DNA of 32,689 bases, from NCBI GenBank assembly GCA_019459525.1, contig JAIBEY010000025.1:1-32689 (forward strand). Direction: 5' to 3'. Shown here in pieces: positions 14,195 through 22,348 of this stretch (position 1 is its first letter; each line of letters starts with the position of its first letter). The notes beneath the pieces are model-generated. The model had not been told where the DNA came from. It worked only from the letters and a program-made list of their open reading frames with translations, and did not search any database. The stretch comes from Prolixibacteraceae bacterium. GTDB lineage: Bacteria > Bacteroidota > Bacteroidia > Bacteroidales > Prolixibacteraceae. The translations under genes were made by a program, and so were the position numbers.

Positions 14195-15529
14195 TTAGTT
14201 CAAGCCACCTTGTCCGCGGTATAGTTTTAAGGGTTTATCGAGTTTTACTTTCAGTACGGTAACGTATTTGTCCGAAACAGCTTCGGGAACAGTGATGTAA
14301 ACCAGCCCCGGAACAGGGCTCCACGAGATTTTACCAACCACTTTATGGGTCAGTTTGGCTCCGTTTCCAACTACTGAAATATCTTCAATTGTATTGACCA
14401 GGCCTTTAATCAGGATTTGTCCGTCCACCTTGCCATGTAAGAACAGATACACCGATGTGGAATCTTTCGATAGGGTAGTGGGGCCGTAAAAGTGGCCTTG
14501 GGGCAATCCGGCTACCGTATTAAAAATGGCCTCGCCATGTTTTTTGTTCCAGGCGCCCAATTCTTTCAGTACATGGATTTGTTCTTCCGGGATCGTCCCG
14601 TCTTCTTTTGGTCCCATGTCGAGCAACAGGTTGCCGCCATTCGAAACGGCATCCACAAAAATAGTGATCACCTCATAAGGAGTTTTCCAGTTGTTGTCGT
14701 GGTGGAAACCCCAGTTGTCGTTGGTGGTCATGCACAATTCCCACCAGTTGTACTTCGGTTTCGAAACCGGAAAGTTCTGCTCAGGCGTTTCGTAATCGCC
14801 GTAACCCTGCAACCGTCCGTTGATAATCGCATTGGGGTTTCCGGATAAAATAATCTGCCGCACTTTTTGCGATTCCCATTCTTCGGCGCTGTGTTCCCAG
14901 TCGCCGTCGAACCACCACAAATCGGGTTTAAACATGCTGTTGATTTCTTTGATCTGTCCCTGAAAAAAACTCCGGAAGCGGTTCCACCGCTCGTAATCGT
15001 CTGAGATTTTATATTTCGAACTGTCTTTCAGAAAGCCCGGATAATTCGCATCCGTCCAATCGATCAACGAATAATAGGCGCCGCATTTGATGTTGCGTTT
15101 GCGCAATTCGTCGAAGAAGGGTTTGACCATGTCGCGTTTGGCCGGAGTGGCTTTTACTGAACTCAGGTTATTCATCCGGGTGTCGTACATGGCCACACCA
15201 TCGTGGTGTTTGGTCGTGATTACCGCATATCGGGCGCCGCTTTCTTCGATCAGCTCGGCCCAGGCAGCCGGGTCATATTTTTTCAGGGTAAATCCTTTCA
15301 ATTGCTTCATGTAATCGGCATGGCTGATCTTTTTGTTGTAAAAACTCCACGATTCGTCAATACCGTCAACGGCATAAATTCCGGCGTGGATAAAAATACC
15401 CAGCTTGGCATCGCCAAACCACTGCATTTTGTCTCTTATATCTTTCGGATCGACTTTGGATTGGGCATTAACCTTAAAGGTTGTGGAAACGATAAGCATA
15501 CAAAGAAGGAATATCGGCAGTTTTTTCAT
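14195..15529 (-). CDS. GH29 alpha-L-fucosidase, secreted (444 aa)
   Basis: Glycoside hydrolase family 29 removes alpha-linked fucose from glycans by a retaining mechanism. The start at 15529 gives a clear signal peptide (MKKLPIFLLCMLIVSTTFKV, cleaved about NAQ); an upstream ATG at 15583 would add 18 non-signal residues. Visible motifs: KLGIFIHAGIYAV (42-54), the active-site KHHDG (107-111), GAYYSLIDW (150-158) and WWFDGDW (205-211) with likely nucleophile Asp208. A C-terminal beta domain follows. The gene ends about 20 bp before the susD remnant, so it sits at a deletion junction of an old glycan locus. No fuconate or fucose pathway genes are nearby. Confidence 0.9.
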   Translation of the reverse strand: MKKLPIFLLCMLIVSTTFKVNAQSKVDPKDIRDKMQWFGDAKLGIFIHAGIYAVDGIDESWSFYNKKISHADYMKQLKGFTLKKYDPAAWAELIEESGARYAVITTKHHDGVAMYDTRMNNLSSVKATPAKRDMVKPFFDELRKRNIKCGAYYSLIDWTDANYPGFLKDSSKYKISDDYERWNRFRSFFQGQIKEINSMFKPDLWWFDGDWEHSAEEWESQKVRQIILSGNPNAIINGRLQGYGDYETPEQNFPVSKPKYNWWELCMTTNDNWGFHHDNNWKTPYEVITIFVDAVSNGGNLLLDMGPKEDGTIPEEQIHVLKELGAWNKKHGEAIFNTVAGLPQGHFYGPTTLSKDSTSVYLFLHGKVDGQILIKGLVNTIEDISVVGNGAKLTHKVVGKISWSPVPGLVYITVPEAVSDKYVTVLKVKLDKPLKLYRGQGGLN

Positions 15530-15728
15530 AGTCGGTTTTGTTTCGTGTTGATTAAGTAACTTTATTCTCAGTTTGTTTTGCAAATGTAATCGAACAGTCG
15601 GTTCGAAATGTGCCCGAACGCATGAATTTGACAGGAGTTATTTTTTGACTCAGAAAGAACGGCGTGGCAGGTGTTTTCCTTCCGGTTATACTTTTCCTGA
15701 AATTAGTGGTTCGCTTTGGCAAATCTTA

Positions 15729-15760
15729 TTTGACATTTTGTATTCCTTTTTGTAGTTTTG
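15729..15760 (+). promoter_or_regulatory. Bacteroidota-type promoter of the leader-ORF/GH3 operon
   Basis: TTTG (15729-15732), 20-nt spacer, TAGTTTTG (15753-15760): a full match to TTTG-N19/20-TAnnTTTG. Transcription would begin near 15767, giving a leader of about 30 nt that contains four tandem CCAGA-type units (15761-15780) before the small ORF at 15796. Confidence 0.75.
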
Positions 15761-15795
15761 CAGACCAGACCAGACCAGAATAAAAAATAAAGTTT

Positions 15796-15891
15796 ATGAA
15801 ACGAGCATGTAAAATACTAACATCCATGAATATGGAAATATCGACATGTGAGTTCCATACGACAATTAAAAAGCAAATTATTCACGTATGA
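15796..15891 (+). CDS. 31-aa leader peptide upstream of the GH3 gene
   Basis: The ORF reads MKRACKILTSMNMEISTCEF, then HTTIKKQIIHV, and a TGA. That TGA overlaps the GH3 ATG as ATGA (15888-15891), so the two should be translationally coupled. A related 30-codon ORF with the same start, the same C-terminal T-C-x-F-H-x3-KKQII and the same ATGA overlap precedes the unrelated Spy-like gene at 18758. Differences between the two include synonymous ones (TGT/TGC, AAG/AAA), supporting translation. The peptide has two Cys residues and no hydrophobic segment. Function is unknown: a coupling or attenuation leader, or a real small protein. Confidence 0.7.
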   Translation: MKRACKILTSMNMEISTCEFHTTIKKQIIHV

Positions 15892-18518
15892 AACACTATT
15901 TGTATTTGATTTTGTTGCTTGTGTGCCCTTTGCCAGGGATTTCACAACCCCGATTTCAATTTCAGAACACCAATCTATCAACACAGGAGCGGGTTGAAAG
16001 CTTACTTGCCGAAATGACACTTGAGGAAAAAATGGCTCAAATGCTTTATACTTCGCCAGCTATCCCGCGCCTCGGAATTCCGGAATATAACTGGTGGAAC
16101 GAATGTTTGCACGGAGTTGCGCGTGCCGGTTATGCCACCGTTTTTCCTCAGTCTATCACCATCGCTGCATCCTGGGATACCGGGTTGATTAACCAGGTAG
16201 CCAGTGTAATTTCTGATGAGGCACGCGCCAAACATCACGAATTTGCACGTCGTGGACTTCGTAAAATTTACCAGGGGCTAACCTTTTGGTCTCCCAATAT
16301 CAATATCTTTCGCGATCCGCGTTGGGGTCGTGGCCACGAAACCTATGGCGAAGATCCTTACCTGACCGGACAAATGGGTACCCAGTTCGTTAAAGGATTA
16401 CAAGGCGACGATCCGAATTATCTGAAAGTGGTTGCCACGGCCAAACATTTCGCGGTTCATTCCGGACCTGAGCCATCGCGGCATGTTTTTGATGCCAGGG
16501 TTAGCGAACGCGATTTACGTGAAACGTATTTGCCCGCCTTCCGCAGCCTGATTGTTGATGGCGGAGTGTATTCCATCATGGGCGCATACAACCGTTTTCG
16601 CGGTGAAGCCTGTTGCGCCAGTCCCGAATTGTCCGGAATTCTTCGCAACGAGTGGGGATTCAAAGGGTACATTGTGAGCGATTGCTGGGCCATTGCCGAC
16701 ATCTGGCAATACCACAAAATTGCCAAAGATGAAGCCGAAGCAGCTGCAATGGCAGTAAAAACAGGCACCGACCTGGAATGCGGCAACACATACAAAGCTT
16801 TGCCTGAAGCCTATAAACGTGGATTAATTACTGAAAAAGACCTTGACGTGTGCGTTGGCCGCTTATTGACCGCGCGTATGAAATTGGGTATGTTCGACCC
16901 GGACGAGAAAGTCGCTTATGCGCAGATTCCTTTTTCGGTGAACGACAATCCGGCTCACGACCAACTGGCTCGTGTAGCGGCACAAAAAAGTATCGTTTTG
17001 TTGAAAAACACCAACAACACTTTACCGTTGAAGAAGAACCTTGCCAGGATTGCTGTTATCGGCCCAAATGCTGATGAAATCGAATCCTTGTGGGGTAATT
17101 ACAACGGAATACCTTCGCATCCGGTAACGGTACTTCAGGGTATTAAAAATAAAGTAGCCCCTCAAACCGAAGTCATTTATGCGCTGGGTAGCGAACTGGC
17201 CGACGGTGTTTCAAAATTAGTTCCGATTCCTTCCATTTACCTGGAAACTGAAGACGGAAAACAGGGCGCTTTGGGTGAGTATTTTGCCAACAACAAACTG
17301 GAAGGTAAACCATTATTCACTCGTGTTGACGACAATGTTGATTTTTACTGGGAATCCGGATCGCCTGATTTGCGTTTACCTGTCGATAATTTTAGTATTC
17401 GTTGGACAACGTACTTAAAAGTACCGCAAACGGGCGATTACGAAATAGGAATATGGAGCATGCCCAATTTTAAAATCTATTGCGACGACAAAGAAATTAT
17501 AGGTGGAGACAATGAACATCACGCTTTTCATAGCCAAAAGAAACTGACTCTTGAAGCCGGAAAGCGTTACAAACTGGTTTTCGATTATAAAAATTACCAC
17601 GGCGACGGTACAGCTTCATTGCTTTGGGCAACTCCTCAACCCAACATGCTGGAACAGGCAGTTGAAACAGCCCAAAAAGCTGATGCCGTTGTTCTTGTCC
17701 TGGGATTGAATCAACGTCTGGAAGGTGAAGAAATGCCGATTCAGGTTGATGGTTTTAAAGGTGGCGACCGCACGCATCTGAACTTGCCCAAAACGCAGGA
17801 AAAACTGATGGAAGCCATTAAATCTACCGGCAAACCGGTGGTGCTGGTTCTGCTTAACGGAAGCGCACTTTCAATTAATTACGCAGCCGAAAACATGGAC
17901 GCTATCCTTACTGCGGGTTATCCGGGGCAACAAGGTGGAAATGCTGTGGCCGACGTTCTGTTTGGCGATTACAATCCGGCCGGACGTTTACCGGTGACCT
18001 ACTACAAATCTGTCGATCAGTTGCCAGCCTTCGAAAATTACGATATGGAAGGCCGTACGTATCGCTATTTCCGCCAAACGCCCATTTATCCATTCGGATT
18101 TGGCTTAAGTTATACCCGTTTCGGTTATGCTGACCTGAATATTCCGGCTGAGGCTAAGGTTGGTGATCCGATTACCGTATCGGTAACGGTTACCAATAAA
18201 GGTGAACGCGACGGCGAAGAGGTGGTGCAGTTGTACATTACGGATGAGAAGGCTTCAAGTCCGCGTCCAATCCGCCAGCTGGAAGGGTTTAAACGTATTG
18301 CCCTGAAAAAGGGGGAATCGAAAAAGGTGGAATTTACGCTTGAGCCACGCCAGCTTTCGATGATCAACGATAAGGATAAACAAGTGATTGAACCCGGATA
18401 TTTCACCATTTCGGTGGGTGGTGAACAACCCGGATTTACCGGAACAAATAAGGCAGAAACGACTGAGACTTTGACAAAAAGATTAAAACTTTCAGGAAAA
18501 ATTCTTGAAATAAAATAG
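15888..18518 (+). CDS. GH3 beta-glycosidase with PA14 insert, secreted (876 aa)
   Basis: A family 3 glycoside hydrolase, probably a beta-xylosidase or beta-glucosidase acting in the periplasm. A signal peptide covers residues 1-20 (MKHYLYLILLLVCPLPGISQ). The TIM-barrel domain has YNWWNECLHGVAR, NIFRDPRWGRGHETYGEDP, KHFAVHSGPE and YIVSDCWA with likely nucleophile Asp265. The second alpha/beta domain is interrupted by a PA14 domain (about 450-590; GALGEYFANNKLEGKP, KVPQTGDYEIGI), which can extend the substrate pocket. NYDMEGRTYRYF, YPFGFGLSYT and a C-terminal Fn3-like domain (DGEEVVQLYI) follow. The start overlaps the stop of the 31-aa leader ORF, and a terminator follows at 18551. Confidence 0.95.
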   Translation: MKHYLYLILLLVCPLPGISQPRFQFQNTNLSTQERVESLLAEMTLEEKMAQMLYTSPAIPRLGIPEYNWWNECLHGVARAGYATVFPQSITIAASWDTGLINQVASVISDEARAKHHEFARRGLRKIYQGLTFWSPNINIFRDPRWGRGHETYGEDPYLTGQMGTQFVKGLQGDDPNYLKVVATAKHFAVHSGPEPSRHVFDARVSERDLRETYLPAFRSLIVDGGVYSIMGAYNRFRGEACCASPELSGILRNEWGFKGYIVSDCWAIADIWQYHKIAKDEAEAAAMAVKTGTDLECGNTYKALPEAYKRGLITEKDLDVCVGRLLTARMKLGMFDPDEKVAYAQIPFSVNDNPAHDQLARVAAQKSIVLLKNTNNTLPLKKNLARIAVIGPNADEIESLWGNYNGIPSHPVTVLQGIKNKVAPQTEVIYALGSELADGVSKLVPIPSIYLETEDGKQGALGEYFANNKLEGKPLFTRVDDNVDFYWESGSPDLRLPVDNFSIRWTTYLKVPQTGDYEIGIWSMPNFKIYCDDKEIIGGDNEHHAFHSQKKLTLEAGKRYKLVFDYKNYHGDGTASLLWATPQPNMLEQAVETAQKADAVVLVLGLNQRLEGEEMPIQVDGFKGGDRTHLNLPKTQEKLMEAIKSTGKPVVLVLLNGSALSINYAAENMDAILTAGYPGQQGGNAVADVLFGDYNPAGRLPVTYYKSVDQLPAFENYDMEGRTYRYFRQTPIYPFGFGLSYTRFGYADLNIPAEAKVGDPITVSVTVTNKGERDGEEVVQLYITDEKASSPRPIRQLEGFKRIALKKGESKKVEFTLEPRQLSMINDKDKQVIEPGYFTISVGGEQPGFTGTNKAETTETLTKRLKLSGKILEIK

Positions 18519-18550
18519 TTGGTTTAGGTTTATTATTGTTTGTGTGTGGT

Positions 18551-18585
18551 CCCTTCCGAAAGTAATTTCGGAGGGGATTTTTTTT
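18551..18585 (+). terminator. intrinsic terminator after the GH3 gene
   Basis: The stem CCCTTCCGAAA (18551-18561) / TTTCGGAGGGG (18566-18576) has a 4-nt loop and is followed by eight T residues. It separates the GH3 operon from the second leader-ORF operon. Confidence 0.9.
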
Positions 18586-18668
18586 GAAATTAACAATTGG
18601 AATATTACTAATCAGCTTAAACCAAATGCAAGTAATTTAGTCAAATAGCAGAATTTAAATTTATGATT

Positions 18669-18761
18669 ATGAAACGAGCATGTTCGTTAAACACAAACAC
18701 GGATGAAAATCTCACATGCGGGTTCCATCCGGCAACTAAAAAACAAATTATTTTCAGATGA
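18669..18761 (+). CDS. 30-aa leader peptide upstream of the Spy-like gene
   Basis: The ORF reads MKRACSLNTNTDENLTCGFH, then PATKKQIIFR, and a TGA that overlaps the next ATG as ATGA (18758-18761). It is a paralogue of the ORF at 15796: shared MKRAC, a second Cys preceded by Thr, F-H, and KKQII near the end. An in-frame ATG two codons upstream (18663) is possible. The nucleotide block AAAAAACAAATTATT before the overlap is almost identical in both. Expected to be translationally coupled to the downstream gene; function unknown. Confidence 0.7.
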   Translation: MKRACSLNTNTDENLTCGFHPATKKQIIFR

Positions 18762-19135
18762 AAAAGATTGTAATGATTGTTTTAGTAGTTATTTTAACCG
18801 TTGGTTCAGGTTTTGCCCAGCCGGGCGGTGATCCTGCTGAACGACTTCAACGGGAAATCACAGGCATTACGACAGCTTTGAACTTAAACAAAGACGAGGT
18901 TGCCAAAATTACTCCGATTGTGACCGAGGCGCAGAAAAAGCAATCGGAAGCATTTGCCAAAATGCGCGAAAGCGGAAATATGGATCGCGATAAAATGCGC
19001 GAAGAAATGACCAAAATTAGGACAGAAACCGATAAGGCGCTAAAAGCTGTTTTAACAGCAGAACAAGGCGTAAAATTGGACGAATTCCGCAAGAAACAAG
19101 CGGAAGAACGGGCTAAGAGGATGCAGGGACAATAA
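18758..19135 (+). CDS. Spy/CpxP-like periplasmic protein (125 aa)
   Basis: A signal peptide (MKKIVMIVLVVILTVGSGFA, cleaved before QPGG) is followed by a Gln/Lys/Glu-rich helical body with repeated pattern LNLNKDEVAKITPIVTEAQK and a tail ending EERAKRMQGQ. This matches small LTxxQ-motif-like Spy/CpxP relatives of Bacteroidota, helical periplasmic proteins thought to act as chaperones or stress sensors. The classic LTxxQ occurs as LTAEQ (about 101-105). Translation is probably coupled to the 30-aa leader ORF. It is not homologous to the GH3 gene that carries the related leader. Confidence 0.8.
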   Translation: MKKIVMIVLVVILTVGSGFAQPGGDPAERLQREITGITTALNLNKDEVAKITPIVTEAQKKQSEAFAKMRESGNMDRDKMREEMTKIRTETDKALKAVLTAEQGVKLDEFRKKQAEERAKRMQGQ

Positions 19136-19231
19136 TCTGAATGAATATCTAATACAGATAGTGTACCTAATTTGAAAAACCGTTTGTCAATTGTCCGAGC
19201 GGCCTTGTTCGGTGAGCCGAAAAACAAGTGA

Positions 19232-19396
19232 AGACGGCGCTAAAAAATCTTTTCTGTTTGAGCCGTAGGCGAGTTTAAAAGATTTTAGCCGTCGAACGCT
19301 AGTTTTTCGTGCGAAGCGAACGCAGCCTTGACCTTTTTTGATTCCTTTTTGGTGTTAAGACAAAAAAGGAATTGGGGTCACAGGGGCAAAGCCCCT
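19232..19396. repeat. composite palindromic intergenic repeat
   Basis: Three inverted repeats in the 320-bp gap: GACGGC...TAAAAAATCTTTT paired with AAAAGATTTTAGCCGTC (19232-19293); TTTTTTGATTCCTTTTT paired with AAAAAAGGAATTGGGG (19333-19378); and GGGGCAAAGCCCC (19383-19395). This resembles the long REP-like intergenic elements of Bacteroidota. There is no ORF in the gap. A hairpin GGGCATCA/TGATGCCC (19439-19476) overlaps the stop of the next minus-strand gene. Confidence 0.65.
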
Positions 19397-19456
19397 CATT
19401 GATTCACTTAGGCGAATCGGAATTGTTGGCTTTATGCGGGCATCAGAAGTTAAATT

Positions 19457-20404
19457 TCAGCTTTTGATGCCCGTATTTTTGCTTTTAACCCAAATCTCAA
19501 ATCTTCTGATCCACACATAAACAATGGAAAGAAGGATTCTTGGCAAGACCAGAATACCCATGTTGTACCCGATGGCAACAAATAAAAGCGGATCTTCGAG
19601 CTGCGAGTGCGAAATGGCAATGTGGTGATTTAGTAAATCCGCATCCTCCCGGCTTAGTTTTCCTTCTTCCGATTCGCTGATCATGATGGCACCGCCATAG
19701 GAAAGGCCAAGTGTATAGGCGACCATCCAGAGGAAACCCGTATTGGCGGGCAATCCCATCATTCGAAGCAATGGAGTGAATGGTTTAAGTATCCATTGGA
19801 TAAGTCCAAATTCGTTGAGTATTTTCTGAAGAATCAGCAATAAATTAACGAGGATAATAATTTTAACGGTGGTAATCGACATGTCGGTAATCCACTTCAG
19901 GAGAGCCGGAGAAAAGGATTTGGTTTCGCCGATCAGGTTTTTAGCGACGGACACTGTTTCTGCAGGAAGTACCAGGTTGAGTCCCCAGGCGGCAATAAAA
20001 CTGGCAGACAGGCGGATGACGACGATTCTCCAAGGCGTTGATCCTGTTCTTTTCTGGATGGCTGTTTCTACAATCAGGGCATGTGAAATCAGGCACATCA
20101 CGGCCAGTATGGTTCCTTCACGGTAGCCAATTCCGAGCGTAGTCATTACTGCAATTACGGAATAAATGTTGGTAAAAAAGCTGGTGATTAGCACGACGGA
20201 AGCTTGTCCGGATAAGCCAATCAGTTTAAAAAGCGGGGCAACCCAGCCTGCAATTACATTCAGGATTCCGAAAAAGTCGAGCAGAAATACGCCAAACGAA
20301 ACAGGAATAGTCAGCTTCAGCAACCAAAAGGCAGTTTTAGTACCTTGCGGAAGTGCTGTTCTGACACACCGGATAAGTCTTTCTCTAAATGTTTGAATTT
20401 CCAT
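19457..20404 (-). CDS. nucleoside-recognition (Gate) domain membrane protein (315 aa)
   Basis: A polytopic inner-membrane protein with about eight hydrophobic segments and two Gate-type regions (about 27-165 and 170-290). Characteristic segments are PVSFGVFLLDFFGILNVIAG, LITSFFTNIYSVIAVM and a second half with MMGLPANTGFLWMVAYTLG and HHIAISHSQLEDPLLF. Related proteins (SpmA/SpmB, NupC/FeoB Gate families) move small solutes, but the substrate here is unknown. The gene is separated from the rnf operon by a terminator, so it is probably its own unit. Confidence 0.8.
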   Translation of the reverse strand: MEIQTFRERLIRCVRTALPQGTKTAFWLLKLTIPVSFGVFLLDFFGILNVIAGWVAPLFKLIGLSGQASVVLITSFFTNIYSVIAVMTTLGIGYREGTILAVMCLISHALIVETAIQKRTGSTPWRIVVIRLSASFIAAWGLNLVLPAETVSVAKNLIGETKSFSPALLKWITDMSITTVKIIILVNLLLILQKILNEFGLIQWILKPFTPLLRMMGLPANTGFLWMVAYTLGLSYGGAIMISESEEGKLSREDADLLNHHIAISHSQLEDPLLFVAIGYNMGILVLPRILLSIVYVWIRRFEIWVKSKNTGIKS

Positions 20405-20426
20405 ATTTGCCTTTTCTTCTGAAAGT

Positions 20427-20454
20427 AAAAAAGCAGCTTAACAGAAAGCTGCTT
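20427..20454 (-). terminator. terminator at the end of the rnf operon
   Basis: The stem AAGCAGCTT (20446-20454 read on the minus strand) / AAGCTGCTT (20431-20439), followed on the minus strand by a run of T (20427-20432), lies 140 bp after the rnfA stop. The stretch 20455-20594 contains no other feature that I can see. Confidence 0.7.
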
Positions 20455-20594
20455 GTATTTTTATAGATTTTTTCTGACAACCACTAATATCCAATCCTGA
20501 ATATCCAATAACAAATTTTCAAGTGGGTTTGGCAATGACCACCAGTGACGTGAAACAAATGACAATAAATGACCTGTTTCGAGATGATCAGTCC

Positions 20595-21167
20595 TTACAC
20601 TAGTCCGGCAAAACCCATAAATGCCAGAGCCAGAATTCCGGCAGTTACAAGGGCAATCGGGATTCCTTTCATACCCTTGGGTACATCGGCAATAGCTAGC
20701 TGCTCGCGGATTCCGGAGAAGATAACCAGCGCCAGCGCAAAACCAATAGCTGTGGCAACGGTAAATACAACCGATTCAGTCAGATTGAAATCTTTCTTAA
20801 TCACCAAAATGGCAACCCCCAAAACGGCACAGTTGGTGGTAATCAGCGGAAGGTAAATCCCCAGAGCCTGGTACAGCGACGGGCTTACTTTTTTCAGGAT
20901 GATTTCCAGCATTTGAACCAGGGCGGCAATAATCAGGATAAAACTGATAGTTTGCAGAAAGGCCAGATTAAGCGGGACCAATACGTACATCTGAACCAGA
21001 TAGGTTACTATGGTGGCCAGTGTCATCACAAAAAGCACTGAAGCACCCATGCCAATAGCCGTTTCAGTCTTGGTGCTTACACCCAAAAACGGACAGATTC
21101 CGAGAAACTGTGCCAATACAATATTGTTGACGAATATGGCCGATATGATAATGATAATGTATTCCAT
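20595..21167 (-). CDS. rnfA: Rnf complex subunit A (190 aa)
   Basis: An integral membrane subunit of the Rnf ferredoxin:NAD+ oxidoreductase, which couples electron transfer to Na+ or H+ translocation. It has six predicted hydrophobic helices and the family signature NNIVLAQFLGICPFLGVSTK (14-33), with the buried Cys residue that in homologues helps bind an intramembrane iron-sulphur cluster, and the pseudo-symmetric LPLITTNCAVLGVAIL (about 105-120). Length is normal. Last gene of the operon, 12 bp after rnfE, with a terminator downstream. Confidence 0.95.
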   Translation of the reverse strand: MEYIIIIISAIFVNNIVLAQFLGICPFLGVSTKTETAIGMGASVLFVMTLATIVTYLVQMYVLVPLNLAFLQTISFILIIAALVQMLEIILKKVSPSLYQALGIYLPLITTNCAVLGVAILVIKKDFNLTESVVFTVATAIGFALALVIFSGIREQLAIADVPKGMKGIPIALVTAGILALAFMGFAGLV

Positions 21168-21179
21168 GATCCGAAATTA

Positions 21180-21770
21180 TTAAGATGATTTATTTATTTT
21201 TTTCAGAATGGCAATCAGGAACCCGAGTGTTATAAATGCTCCCGGTGCAAGAATGAAGACCAGAATTCCGTCGGCTCCTTCAGCAATAAATTTGTAACCG
21301 AAAATTGATCCGGCACCCAGCATTTCGCGAATTCCTCCAATAATGACCAGTGCCATCGTAAATCCCAGTCCCATTCCCAATCCATCGATAAATGATGAAA
21401 AAACATTGTTTTTGGCCGCGAAAGCTTCGGCACGGCCAAGTACGATACAGTTTACCACTATCAGCGGAATAAAAATACCCAATTGATTGGATAGCGCTGG
21501 TGTGTAGGCCTGCATCAGCAAATCGACGATAGTTACAAAACTGGCAATTACAACAACAAATGCCGGAATACGCACTTTGTCGGGAACAAAGTTTTTAACC
21601 ACCGAAATAAAAACGTTCGACATAAACAGTACAAACGTAGTTGCCAATCCCATCCCAAGTCCGTTCATCGCCGATGAGGTTACCGCAAGGGTAGGGCAGG
21701 TGCCTAAGAGCAATACTAAAATCGGATTTTCCCGAAGGAATCCTTTGCTGAAATTATTGAGCTGATTCAT
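21180..21770 (-). CDS. rnfE: Rnf complex subunit E (196 aa)
   Basis: A membrane subunit paralogous to RnfA, inserted in the membrane with opposite topology. Signatures: NPILVLLLGTCPTLAVTSSA (15-34) with the cluster-binding Cys, and FIPLIVVNCIVLGRAEAFAA (about 100-119). Its ATG overlaps the rnfG stop by 4 bp, so translation is coupled, and rnfA follows 12 bp later. Length is slightly shorter than the E. coli protein, normal for the phylum. Confidence 0.95.
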   Translation of the reverse strand: MNQLNNFSKGFLRENPILVLLLGTCPTLAVTSSAMNGLGMGLATTFVLFMSNVFISVVKNFVPDKVRIPAFVVVIASFVTIVDLLMQAYTPALSNQLGIFIPLIVVNCIVLGRAEAFAAKNNVFSSFIDGLGMGLGFTMALVIIGGIREMLGAGSIFGYKFIAEGADGILVFILAPGAFITLGFLIAILKKINKSS

Positions 21771-22345
21771 TGGTTTCCTCCTTTTTTGTTGGTTTCATAG
21801 GCGCGGTTTACGGCATCACAGAAAGCCCGGCTGCTGATGGTTGCTGCGGTAATGGCATCAACCGAACCACCGTCTTTTTTTACTTTAAGTTTTTCGCCCG
21901 GAAGTTCCGAAAGTTTCAGCCCTTTGAACTGATCTTTGAAAGCCGGTAAAGCCATTTTGGTTCCCAGTCCGGGAGTTTCCTTGTGTTCCAAAACTTCAAT
22001 ATTACTGATGGAACCATCGGGAGCAAAGCCGACCATCAGGGTAAACCGTCCGCTAAAACCTTTATCCGTATATGTTTCTACGGCTATTCCTGAATTTTCG
22101 GTGCCTTTCAGCAAACGGTGTATGCGGATGCTGTCTTTGCCATCTTGCGGCATCAAAACCGTGTCGGCAATGGTTTCAAATTCGGGGATAACCATTTTTA
22201 TGGCATTATTTATTTTTGCTTTCTGCGAAATGGCGATGGGTTCTTTGGTGACTGAATAAACAGCCGAGAGGGCCAGTCCGGCAACTGCGGTAATGACGAA
22301 AAGTGCAATCGTCATATTTTTAAAGCTTGATTCTTTCTTAGCCAT
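21767..22345 (-). CDS. rnfG: Rnf complex subunit G, covalent FMN protein (192 aa)
   Basis: One N-terminal transmembrane helix (about 10-31) anchors a periplasmic FMN-binding domain. The flavinylation motif D163-A-I-T-A-A-T169 fits Dxx(S/T)xA(T/S), so FMN is expected on Thr169 through a phosphodiester added by ApbE, which is not encoded in this window. VEVLEHKETPGLGTKM-like sequence (IEVLEHKETPGLGTKMALP) is the conserved core. It starts 3 bp after rnfD and overlaps rnfE. Confidence 0.95.
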   Translation of the reverse strand: MAKKESSFKNMTIALFVITAVAGLALSAVYSVTKEPIAISQKAKINNAIKMVIPEFETIADTVLMPQDGKDSIRIHRLLKGTENSGIAVETYTDKGFSGRFTLMVGFAPDGSISNIEVLEHKETPGLGTKMALPAFKDQFKGLKLSELPGEKLKVKKDGGSVDAITAATISSRAFCDAVNRAYETNKKGGNQ

Positions 22346-22348
22346 AAC

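Noticed and set aside
19439-19476. Terminator for the Gate-domain gene
   Set aside because: The hairpin overlaps the stop codon but no T-run follows on the minus strand, so it is only noted in the repeat entry.
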